DNA of 8,775 nucleotides from Planctomycetales bacterium (GTDB taxonomy: Bacteria > 4484-113 > JAFGCY01). A program made the translations under genes and the position numbers. The DNA is taken from assembly GCA_024645305.1 (NCBI GenBank), contig JAHEFU010000114.1, positions 1 to 8,775 of the forward strand. Direction: 5' to 3'. Below, in pieces: positions 1 to 6,203 of the stretch. The notes beneath the pieces are model-generated. The model saw nothing but the letters and a program-made list of their open reading frames with translations. It did no database searches and had not been told where the DNA came from. How positions within the stretch are numbered: position 1 is the stretch's first letter; the number at the start of each line of letters is the position of its first letter.

Positions 1-1
1 C

Positions 2-2221
2 CAGTATGACCCGGCGGATGCCTCAGCCCCGGCGGCCCCCTCCGGCCTGGCCGTAGCGCCCGTGAATGGCGGCCTGGAACTGACGTGGTCCCCCGTGCTC
101 GAGAATGACGTCGCCGGCTATGCGATCCACTTCAGTGAGCGCAGCTTCATCAATCCGCAGAGTGCCGGTGTGCGCAGCGTCCCCTATCTGGAAGGCAGCA
201 CCCGCCACATTCTGACAGGCATTTCAGAAATCACATTTGTACGCATTACGGCAGTGGATTTCTCCAGCAATGGCAGTGCGCCCACGGAGCTTGTCAGTGC
301 CCTGCCTCTTGCCGGCGATGCTGCTGCCATCGAACTGACAACGGACACTGTCAGCACTTCGGTCAATGGAACAGTCAATCTCAGTGCCAGTGGCGCTGAC
401 AGCTATGACTGGGATCTGGATGGCGACGGAGTATTTGAAGTAACTGATGATGCAACCGGCAGCCATTCCGCCGACACTTCTGCAACTGGCATCATCCGCC
501 CGCGGGTCCGGGCCAGTGACACAGGCGGCACGTCCGTGGCCCTCGGCGGACTCTCGCTGATCATCACGGGCAAGACGCGGCCGGTGGCCAGCGCGGTGGC
601 GGATCCCCAGAGTGGCAGTACGCCGCTTGCTGTAACCTACAGCGGCTTTGCGGAGGACATTGAGGACGGCGAGGCGCTGACATACGCCTGGGACTTCGAC
701 GGGGACGGGATCTATGAGCCGGACACTGATACAACCAATCCGGCAGCTCACACCTTCCTCAGTCCCGGGCTGTTCAATTCCCGCTTCTATGTGGAGGATA
801 CGGAGGAGGCCTGGAGCGTTGCCAGCCTGGCGATCCTGGCCACGGGGGAGGACCACAGCCAACCGCTGGCAAGCTTCAGCGCTGATCCGCCGGAAGGCAG
901 CTACAACACGGACATCAGCCTGGATGCTTCCGGATCGCGGGCAGCTCAGGGTGAGACGATTACCCAGTACGCCTGGGACCTGGATGGTGACGGCACGTTT
1001 GAGACTGATGCCGGCACGGATCCCCTGCATGAGCTCAACATCCCTGAACCGGGCTATTACGATATCGGCCTGCGGGTGACGGACAGCGGTGGCCAGCAGG
1101 CTACTGTTGACATCACATACACCGTCCACGGCTGGCGTACAAAGCTGGTGCAGGCGGGAACCGTTGATGACAAGACAGGGTACTTCCCTTCACTGGCCGT
1201 GGTTGCCGGCCAGCCGGCAATTGTCCACTACACAATAGATCCATACAATGTAATCTTTTCCCGGGCCGGTGATCCGCTGGGAGTGGAGGAGGACTGGACG
1301 ATTCTTAACCTGGCATTCCAGGGCAGCTTCGTCTGCAATCAGGACTCGCTGTCTGAAATCAATGGCAATCCGGCTATCGCTTTCACGGATGTCACCAGTC
1401 TTGACCTGCTGTATGCCCGCAGCAGCAGCAGTACGGGTGAACTGCTGACGGACTGGACGACTGTAACCGTCGATTTTGCTGACGATGTGGGGTACAACCC
1501 CTCACTTGCTGTAATTGATGGCAATCCGGCGATTGCTTACGAGGACATGACGAACAAATCACTCAAGTATGCCCGGAGCACAAGCAGTAACGGCATGAGC
1601 CCACTGGACTGGACGCAGATTGTTACAGTAGACACAGACTATGCCAAATACCCTTCTCTGGCTGAGATCAATGGTCGGCCTGCTGTTTCATACAGTGAAA
1701 TTGATATTGATGCGGTCAAGTACGCCCGCAGCTCATCGACGGATGGAGCGCTGCCGGGCGATTGGGCAGATCATGTTGTTATGGACAGTGCAGATTCACA
1801 GATTTCCTATGCCGCCGGCCTGGGTCTGCGGGAAATCAGCGGCAGGCCCTGCCTGACCTATGTGGAAGGAGTGAATGGCCGTCTGTTCTTTGCCCGGGCA
1901 TTGCAGGCTGAGCCTGGAAACTTCAATGACTGGAACAGTGTTTACATAGACGGCGAACTCAATCACCGAGTGGGATTCTACGGCAATCTGAGCGTGTTGG
2001 ATGGCAAGCCGATAATTGGATATCTTGACAACGAGCTGGATGCCCTGGGACTAGCAAGATCCAGCACCCTTCAGGGCAATCATCCCAGTGCCTGGAATGA
2101 CGTGTCGGTCACGGAATTTGATGCGCCAAACCCGGCACCATGCAATTTTGCAGTTATCAATGGGCATCCGGCTTTCGCCTTCTCCACTTCCTTTAGTGCC
2201 TGGTACGCCATTCTGTTCTAG
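2..2221 (+). CDS. FN3-PKD-seven-bladed propeller surface protein, 5'-truncated
   Basis: The reading frame is open from the first full codon at position 2 to TAG at 2219-2221, giving 739 visible residues. The GTG at 62 is internal, not a start, because homology to the two downstream paralogs continues upstream of it (ADASAPAAPSGL here, GDASAPATPLGL in the next gene). Visible domains are an FN3-like module (about 26-310), three PKD-like domains (about 335-580, 585-845 and 868-1130) each with a WDxDGDG loop (410-430, 689-709, 974-994), and a seven-repeat propeller (1133-2218). The propeller repeats carry a [ND]GxP motif and mostly a YARS motif. By analogy with the paralogs, the missing N-terminus probably holds a lipoprotein signal and a WEWHGP-type domain. 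No enzyme motif is visible. A role in binding, adhesion or surface display is inferred from domain families only. The C-terminus is unrelated to those of the other two paralogs. Confidence 0.9.
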   Translation, partial: QYDPADASAPAAPSGLAVAPVNGGLELTWSPVLENDVAGYAIHFSERSFINPQSAGVRSVPYLEGSTRHILTGISEITFVRITAVDFSSNGSAPTELVSALPLAGDAAAIELTTDTVSTSVNGTVNLSASGADSYDWDLDGDGVFEVTDDATGSHSADTSATGIIRPRVRASDTGGTSVALGGLSLIITGKTRPVASAVADPQSGSTPLAVTYSGFAEDIEDGEALTYAWDFDGDGIYEPDTDTTNPAAHTFLSPGLFNSRFYVEDTEEAWSVASLAILATGEDHSQPLASFSADPPEGSYNTDISLDASGSRAAQGETITQYAWDLDGDGTFETDAGTDPLHELNIPEPGYYDIGLRVTDSGGQQATVDITYTVHGWRTKLVQAGTVDDKTGYFPSLAVVAGQPAIVHYTIDPYNVIFSRAGDPLGVEEDWTILNLAFQGSFVCNQDSLSEINGNPAIAFTDVTSLDLLYARSSSSTGELLTDWTTVTVDFADDVGYNPSLAVIDGNPAIAYEDMTNKSLKYARSTSSNGMSPLDWTQIVTVDTDYAKYPSLAEINGRPAVSYSEIDIDAVKYARSSSTDGALPGDWADHVVMDSADSQISYAAGLGLREISGRPCLTYVEGVNGRLFFARALQAEPGNFNDWNSVYIDGELNHRVGFYGNLSVLDGKPIIGYLDNELDALGLARSSTLQGNHPSAWNDVSVTEFDAPNPAPCNFAVINGHPAFAFSTSFSAWYAILF
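1133..2218 (+). repeat. Seven propeller-blade repeats in gene 1
   Basis: Seven degenerate protein repeats of about 51-56 residues each carry a hydrophobic-[ND/A/S]-G-x-P core. Core codons begin at 1202, 1358, 1514, 1667, 1835, 1997 and 2156. Most units also have YARSS and an Asp-Trp before the next unit. The last unit ends without the DW strand, while a matching strand (GWRTKLVQ) precedes the first unit. This is the usual permuted arrangement in which the first strand closes the last blade of a ring. Seven blades is therefore the natural fold prediction. The repeats are diverged at DNA level, so this is not a recent tandem duplication. Confidence 0.8.
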
Positions 2222-2247
2222 CAGCGACTTCTTCCACGTCATGTCAG

Positions 2248-2275
2248 AAAAAAACGGGAGCCTTGCGGCTCCCGT
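2248..2275 (-). terminator. Minus-oriented intrinsic terminator, copy 1
   Basis: A perfect 9-bp stem (2254-2262 with 2267-2275) encloses a 4-base loop. Read on the minus strand the loop is GCAA, a GNRA-type tetraloop closed by C-G, and the stem is followed by seven T. On the plus strand the A-run precedes the stem and no T-run follows, so it is not a canonical terminator for gene 1. No recognisable minus-strand gene lies upstream of it. Confidence 0.75.
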
Positions 2276-2310
2276 CCAAGTGAATAATTGCTGATGGCGT
2301 CCGTATCACA
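2271..2310. repeat. 40-base exact intergenic repeat, copy 1
   Basis: These 40 bases are identical to 5239-5278. They begin in the outer arm of the adjoining hairpin (CCCGTCCAAG) and end GTCCGTATCACA. The flanks beyond the repeat differ at once. Within it, TGATGG and CC-GT-ATCA can form a 6-bp stem with a 2-base bulge and a 3-base loop. Function is unknown. It could be a structured 3' UTR, an extragenic repeat family or a recombination-homogenised segment. Confidence 0.85.
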
Positions 2311-2344
2311 TTGTTGCAGCCCTTTGAATTCAGCTTGTCCTGTA

Positions 2345-2362
2345 CCGGGCTTTCAGCCCCGG
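2345..2362. other. Imperfect hairpin between genes 1 and 2
   Basis: CCGGGCT and AGCCCCGG pair with one bulged C around a TTC loop. The following sequence on the plus strand is AT-rich (ATAATGATTTT) but has no clean T-run. It may be a weak forward terminator for gene 1, which otherwise lacks one, or a structured leader. The evidence is the pairing only. Confidence 0.4.
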
Positions 2363-2382
2363 ATAATGATTTTCGGGCAAAG

Positions 2383-2410
2383 TGGTTTTTGAACAGATTT
2401 GCCCTACAAT
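2383..2410 (+). promoter_or_regulatory. Weak candidate promoter for gene 2
   Basis: TACAAT at 2405-2410 is one base from the -10 consensus and 31 bases before the chosen ATG. The -35 is poor: TGGTTT at 2383-2388 gives a 16-base spacer, and the better-looking TTGAAC at 2389-2394 is only 10 bases away. The site is plausible by position but not convincing alone. Confidence 0.35.
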
Positions 2411-2427
2411 CAATCCACTTCTGTTCC

Positions 2428-2433
2428 GGAGGA
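2428..2433 (+). promoter_or_regulatory. Shine-Dalgarno that fixes the gene 2 start
   Basis: GGAGGA lies 8 bases before the ATG at 2442. It supports that ATG over an in-frame GTG at 2382. The GTG would place a 20-residue tail before the lipoprotein signal peptide. Confidence 0.85.
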
Positions 2434-2441
2434 CACGCACA

Positions 2442-5213
2442 ATGTCGCCTACGGTGTACTTTGTCACGGCACTGGCCGTAGTGATGGTTCTGGTTTCATG
2501 TGGCTCAAATGAACCGGCGGGACAATCCGCTGCGGAACATCTGGGCAACACGGAACAGATAAGCACAGCAGCTTTTCCATCGGGTCTACCCCTTGACAGG
2601 CTGCAGCCCTGGGAGCAGCTGGATGGCAATGGGCATGTGACCGTTCCGCCCCGCTCATCCTCCTCGCTCAACCTGGAGACTGACATCACGCCCGGTATTG
2701 AGTACTTCAATTCCGCTGGTGACGTGACCGCCAACCAGGAGGCGGCCCGCCTGAACGGCACGGTGCCGGATGCGGCGGCCTGGGTGATGTACCGCATCAG
2801 CCTGGCGGCCGAGCAGCCGGCGGTGCTGTCGATCGATGCCAACCTGCTGGGCGGGTCCAGCAGCTACTCGGTGGGGATCAGCAACTACGGCAGCCATCGC
2901 TGGGAATGGCACGGCCCCTACCGGGACAGCCATGTGCGCCTGGAGGCGGCCCGCCTGGCCAGCGATGACTTCACGAGCAGCCTGGGCAATACCTTCGTGA
3001 TGATTGCCGCGGACCGGGGCAGCAGCCTCGATGTGGTCGGTGTGGGTGTCAACACCCTGGACCTGGGTGATGCTTCGGCCCCGGCCACACCACTGGGTCT
3101 GAGTGCGACTTCCGTCACGGGTGGGCTGGAACTGAACTGGCTGCCGGTGCAGGCGCCGGACCTGGCAGGTTACAGGATCTACTACAGCAACAAATCATTT
3201 ATTTCCGCCACATCAGCCGGTGTCAGGCGCGTGGACTATCTTGAAGGCAGCACACAGCATGTGCTGCGGGGACTGCAGGGCAGCGTGTTTGCGCGCCTGT
3301 CCGCTGTGGACCTGGCGGGCAATGCCAGTGCGCCGAGCGAGATCGTCAGCGGCACTGCCCTGGCGGGTGATCCGCCGCCGGTGGTGCTGGAGACCGATAC
3401 GGTCAGCGCGGGGATCGCGGCCTCGATCGGCCTGAGTGCCGGTGGTGCCGAGAGCTACGACTGGGACCTGGACGGTGACGGGATCTACGAGATCACGGAT
3501 GACACAACGGACTTCCGCGTCGCGGTGATCCCTGGTCCGGGCATCGTGCGGCCGAAGGTGCGCGGGCACTCAGTTGACAACACGGCGGTGGCACTGGGCA
3601 GCGTCTCGCTCCTGATCTCCGGCAATACCCGCCCGGCGGTCAGCGTGACGGCCTCACCCCAGAACGGGGTGGCCCCGCTGACGGTCAGCTTCACGGGCGA
3701 GGCCCAGGATGCGGAGGATGACGCGGGCGCGATGGCGCTGGCCTGGGACTTCGACGGCGACGGCTTCTACGATGACGACGTGAGCGGCCTGTCCGTGGAC
3801 CACGAGTACACGGACGGCGGCACCTTCAACGCCAAGCTGCGCGCGACGGACAGCCAGAACGCCTGGGCCGTTGACACCGTGGCGATCCAGGTGGAGGGAG
3901 GCAGCTCCACCAATGAACTGCCCACGGCGGTGCTGACATCCGATGTGACAACCGGGTATGCTCCCTTTGACGTAAGGTTCTATGCCGAGGGCAGTTTCGA
4001 CCCCGATGGAGAGATCGTGCTGTATGAATGGGACTTCAACGGCGACGGCAGCTACGAACAGTCCGGCGAAGTATCACAAATCGTCTATTCGTATCCTTTC
4101 ATGGGTTGGCACACTCCGGTACTGCGAGTCACGGATGACCTCGGCGGCCAGGCGACGACATACATCAACATCACCCTGCCAACTGAATGGTCAACCCTCG
4201 GCATGGGCTACGACCGTCGCGGCCTCAGCCCGCATGTCGGTCCGCAGACAAACAACATTCTCTGGACCTATTCGACGGGATCCCAGTGTGACTCTTCTCC
4301 TTCCATTGCCCTGAATGGCCGAATCTATGTCAGTGGCTGGGACGGTCTTGTTCGGGCGATACAGCCGGATGGCGGTGATTGGTGGGCCCTGGACATAGGT
4401 GGGATCGTTCATGCTACACCTTCGATTGGCCCTGATGGAAGCGTCTATACGGCGAATGATGTAGGAAGATTAATGGCTTACTCCCATTCTGCCCTCAAGT
4501 TCTGGGATGAACTTGCGGGAGCCTCAGTCTGGAGTACAGCTGCCATCACCCGCACAGGAGACATTTATGTAAACTCCGCATCGTATGCCTCACTTGGCTA
4601 CAGTCCGGATGGAAAGTTCAAGGCACTGTTTGAGACGATCCCCGGACCGACATCAATATCAATCGGGCACGATGGCACGTTCTACTCTGAGATGAGCGAC
4701 CAGTACATGAGCGCATGGACTGAAGATGGCACTATGTTGTGGTCCTATGATACGGGTAGTCAGATCCTGAACAGTCCCGCTGTCGGACCGGACGGCAAGA
4801 TTTACTTCGGCGACCAGTCCGGCAAGCTGACGGCCCTGGCACCGGACGGCAGCCTGCTGTGGGCCTATGACTGCGGAGGAGCTGTAGGTGAATGCAAACC
4901 ATCGATTGGACCAGACTTGACAATTGTCGTAGGCACAACCGGTAATGGGCTGCATGCCGTCAATCCAGACGGCACCAACCGCTGGGTCTTCAGCACGGCC
5001 CCATCCATTGACAGCTCACCCGCCATTGACGCAAACGGAACCAGTTATTTCGGGGCCCACAACGGTGTGGTCTACGCCGTGGACAGCGATGGAAACGAGC
5101 TCTGGTCCCATGCCACGGGCAGCGACTTCTGGGGTGGCTGTGCCCTCAGCAGGGAAGGCCGCCTGTACATCACGACATTCAGCGGCGTACTGTACGCCTT
5201 CGGAGATGCGTAA
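2442..5213 (+). CDS. Lipoprotein with FN3, PKD domains and eight-repeat PQQ-like propeller
   Basis: This is a complete 923-residue protein. A type II signal peptide (hydrophobic residues 5-18) ends in the lipobox LVSC with Cys20 followed by Gly, so it should be exported and lipid-anchored. The order is a short linker with an LPLDRLQPWE motif, an unrecognised domain (about 85-205; GISNYG, WEWHGP, DSHVRL), FN3 (about 210-305), three PKD-like domains (about 311-393, 395-487, 491-582) with Asp-rich loops at nt 3462-3482, 3744-3764 and 4029-4049, and a PQQ-like beta-propeller (about 585-923). The propeller is entered through a GMGYDRRGLSPHVGP motif, as in many BamB/PQQ-like repeat proteins. Eight blades carry SPAxGPDGxIYxG and LxAxxPDGxxxW patterns. 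No catalytic site is seen. A scaffold or ligand-binding surface role is inferred. Its TAA stop is embedded in the A-run of the downstream hairpin element. Confidence 0.93.
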   Translation: MSPTVYFVTALAVVMVLVSCGSNEPAGQSAAEHLGNTEQISTAAFPSGLPLDRLQPWEQLDGNGHVTVPPRSSSSLNLETDITPGIEYFNSAGDVTANQEAARLNGTVPDAAAWVMYRISLAAEQPAVLSIDANLLGGSSSYSVGISNYGSHRWEWHGPYRDSHVRLEAARLASDDFTSSLGNTFVMIAADRGSSLDVVGVGVNTLDLGDASAPATPLGLSATSVTGGLELNWLPVQAPDLAGYRIYYSNKSFISATSAGVRRVDYLEGSTQHVLRGLQGSVFARLSAVDLAGNASAPSEIVSGTALAGDPPPVVLETDTVSAGIAASIGLSAGGAESYDWDLDGDGIYEITDDTTDFRVAVIPGPGIVRPKVRGHSVDNTAVALGSVSLLISGNTRPAVSVTASPQNGVAPLTVSFTGEAQDAEDDAGAMALAWDFDGDGFYDDDVSGLSVDHEYTDGGTFNAKLRATDSQNAWAVDTVAIQVEGGSSTNELPTAVLTSDVTTGYAPFDVRFYAEGSFDPDGEIVLYEWDFNGDGSYEQSGEVSQIVYSYPFMGWHTPVLRVTDDLGGQATTYINITLPTEWSTLGMGYDRRGLSPHVGPQTNNILWTYSTGSQCDSSPSIALNGRIYVSGWDGLVRAIQPDGGDWWALDIGGIVHATPSIGPDGSVYTANDVGRLMAYSHSALKFWDELAGASVWSTAAITRTGDIYVNSASYASLGYSPDGKFKALFETIPGPTSISIGHDGTFYSEMSDQYMSAWTEDGTMLWSYDTGSQILNSPAVGPDGKIYFGDQSGKLTALAPDGSLLWAYDCGGAVGECKPSIGPDLTIVVGTTGNGLHAVNPDGTNRWVFSTAPSIDSSPAIDANGTSYFGAHNGVVYAVDSDGNELWSHATGSDFWGGCALSREGRLYITTFSGVLYAFGDA
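4194..5210 (+). repeat. Eight PQQ-like propeller blades in gene 2
   Basis: About eight repeats of roughly 40 residues are visible, each with a [SA]-x-x-[PS]-[AS]-[IVL] strand, a G-hydrophobic-Y/V strand and usually a PDG turn before an aromatic strand. The fifth unit (around 4770-4870) is closest to the consensus (GPDGKIYFG, APDGSLLWAY). The others drift: the third and fourth lose several consensus positions. The strand NILWTYSTG before the first unit matches the strand missing after the last, consistent with ring closure. Confidence 0.75.
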
Positions 5214-5243
5214 AAAAAACGGGGCCCTTCAACAGGGCCCCGT
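5212..5243 (-). terminator. Intrinsic terminator for the sigma-factor gene, copy 2
   Basis: A 9-bp GC-rich stem (5219-5227 with 5235-5243), extendable by one T-A pair, has a 5-base loop. On the minus strand eight T follow, a canonical Rho-independent terminator for the sigma gene ending at 5314. On the plus strand the A-run includes the last bases of the gene 2 stop codon. The stem sequence differs from copy 1 by an A-T to G-C exchange that keeps pairing. Confidence 0.88.
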
Positions 5244-5278
5244 CCAAGTGAATAATTGCTGATGGCGTCCGTATCACA
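5239..5278. repeat. 40-base exact intergenic repeat, copy 2
   Basis: This segment is identical to 2271-2310 and occupies the same position next to a hairpin with an A-run. Here it lies in the 3' untranslated stretch of the minus-strand sigma gene, 35 bases past its stop codon. Beyond position 5278 the two loci show no obvious similarity by eye. Confidence 0.85.
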
Positions 5279-5313
5279 CCTGTGGATGCTGATGCGAACG
5301 TGAATAACCCTGT

Positions 5314-5928
5314 TTAAAACCAGGCGATGCCGGCCGCCATGCCGCGCCGCCGTTCCTCCGCCACGAACTTCTTCAGGCGCTTCACAGCGCGTCCGTGGAG
5401 GATCGAGATATTGGCCGGGGTGCACTTCAGGCGGGTGGCCAGCTCGCGCTGGCTCAGGCCGTCCTGGTACAGGCCCTTGATGATCTGTGATTCACGGGGA
5501 GACAGTGCCGGCAGGTGGCCCCAGACGAATTCGAGGCGGTCAATGCTGTACTTGTCCTTGCCCTCGGCGGCCAGTGAGCTGAAGAAGTCGAACTCACGCA
5601 GCTCCCCGCCCTTCACGGCGATCTTCTGGCTGCGCAGGTAGTCGATCATCGCGCCCTTGACCCGCAGGTAGGCGTAACTCTTGAAGGGTACGCCGCGGTG
5701 GTAGTCGTAGTTGTCCACTGCCTGGATCAGGCCGACATTGCCTTCGCTGATCAGGTCGACTGCTTCCTCGCCGAGGCTCAGGCCCAGGCGGCCGAAGATG
5801 TGGAAGACCAGCGGCTGGTAGGCCTCAACGATGCGGGCGCGTGCGCGGGAATTGTAGTTCTGCCAGAGGTGCAGTTCCTCTTCCGGCGTCAGTCCCGCTT
5901 TCTTCACATTGCGTTCCACGAAGCTCAT
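5314..5928 (-). CDS. Short sigma-70-family (FliA/WhiG-like) sigma factor
   Basis: This encodes a 204-residue sigma factor, which would bind core RNA polymerase and direct it to particular promoters. Region 2 spans about residues 29-102: ARIVEAYQPLV, then DLISEGNVGLIQAVDNYD, then SYAYLRVKGAMIDYLRSQ. The R-x-[KR]-G-A-x-x-D-x-L-R signature is typical of the FliA/WhiG/SigB group. Region 4 spans about 136-190, with LSPRESQII and a helix-turn-helix at about 158-180 (LSQRELATRLKCTPANIS). The 103-135 stretch is too short and dissimilar to be a normal region 3, and the protein is shorter than a usual FliA (about 230-240 residues). No flagellar genes are in view, so the name fliA is not justified. The start at 5928 is the most upstream ATG of the domain. 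Its RBS is weak (GGTGGA about 12 bases upstream). The gene is convergent with gene 2 and divergent from gene 3. Confidence 0.9.
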   Translation of the reverse strand: MSFVERNVKKAGLTPEEELHLWQNYNSRARARIVEAYQPLVFHIFGRLGLSLGEEAVDLISEGNVGLIQAVDNYDYHRGVPFKSYAYLRVKGAMIDYLRSQKIAVKGGELREFDFFSSLAAEGKDKYSIDRLEFVWGHLPALSPRESQIIKGLYQDGLSQRELATRLKCTPANISILHGRAVKRLKKFVAEERRRGMAAGIAWF

Positions 5929-5986
5929 TGGACGTTTGGTTCCACCCGATGTTCTAAATTCTCAACCCTGGACGGTCCCGGCTGGG

Positions 5987-6027
5987 CCGTTTGCAACAAC
6001 GGACACAATATACCTAGCGTACACAAT
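5987..6027. promoter_or_regulatory. Possible operator: small dyad plus direct repeats
   Basis: CCGTT (5987-5991) and AACGG (5998-6002) form a 5-bp dyad. Right beside it, ACACAAT occurs twice in direct orientation at 6003-6009 and 6021-6027, 18 bases start to start. This lies about 60-100 bases upstream of the sigma start codon. Elements this short could arise by chance. Confidence 0.3.
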
Positions 6028-6097
6028 GCCCCTTGATCCCGGTAACTCTAGCACTCTTTCTGGAATGGATCAAGAAGCTGTCCACATTCAATCAAAA

Positions 6098-6118
6098 CTG
6101 ATTATTGGTCTCAATCAG
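6098..6118. promoter_or_regulatory. Possible operator dyad upstream of gene 3 promoter
   Basis: CTGATT (6098-6103) is the exact inverse of AATCAG (6113-6118) across a 9-base spacer. It sits about 50 bases upstream of the gene 3 -10 box, where an activator could bind. This is a pattern only, with no known regulator match. Confidence 0.3.
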
Positions 6119-6167
6119 TCTGGCTACTGCAACGGGCCGGCACAGCTGCATCAGCCAGGTCCGGGTT

Positions 6168-6176
6168 TGTTATAAT
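6168..6176 (+). promoter_or_regulatory. Extended -10 promoter of gene 3
   Basis: TGTTATAAT contains a perfect TATAAT (6171-6176) preceded by TG plus one base, the extended -10 form that needs little or no -35. No TTGACA-like box sits 16-18 bases upstream, in keeping with this. Transcription would start near 6183, giving a leader of about 20 bases. This is a housekeeping-type promoter, so gene 3 need not depend on the neighbouring sigma factor. Confidence 0.65.
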
Positions 6177-6203
6177 TCAGACAGCATTACCAAGGGGCAT
6201 GAC

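Larger units (their letters stand above)
5929..6203. other. Divergent regulatory region between sigma gene and gene 3
   Basis: These 275 bases carry no gene. They hold the gene 3 promoter, a TGATT/AATCA-type dyad and, nearer the sigma gene, a CCGTT/AACGG dyad with two ACACAAT direct repeats. I found no good -35/-10 pair for the sigma gene on the minus strand. TATATT around 6007-6012 is the only -10-like site and lacks a matching -35. I also saw no match to a FliA-type promoter by eye. Confidence 0.6.

Noticed and set aside
62..64. GTG as the start codon of gene 1
   Set aside because: The open frame and paralog similarity continue upstream to the window edge, so the gene is truncated rather than starting here.
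224..1129. 301-codon open frame on the minus strand
   Set aside because: It is antisense to the FN3/PKD part of gene 1. The translation shows no domain, and no RBS or promoter was apparent.
1133..2218. CRISPR array or DNA tandem repeat
   Set aside because: The periodicity is at protein level, with diverged DNA units of 153-168 bases inside one coding frame.
2248..2310. Integron attC site or insertion-sequence end
   Set aside because: There are no GTTRRRY-type core sites or long imperfect arms, no transposase or integrase nearby, and no target-site duplication that I can see.
2382..2384. GTG as the start codon of gene 2
   Set aside because: It would add 20 residues before a typical lipoprotein signal peptide. 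The ATG at 2442 has GGAGGA at proper spacing.
2330..2842. 170-codon minus-strand frame ending just before repeat copy 1 and its terminator
   Set aside because: The position is tempting because the orphan terminator would follow it, as the sigma gene is followed by copy 2. But the translation is antisense to the gene 2 signal peptide and N-terminus, has no recognisable domain and no similarity to the sigma protein. I treat a non-coding antisense RNA as more plausible than a protein.
4194..5210. PQQ-dependent dehydrogenase
   Set aside because: Only the propeller repeat is shared. There is no evident catalytic Asp/Asn/calcium site arrangement or vicinal-Cys motif, and the propeller is a C-terminal domain on a PKD lipoprotein.
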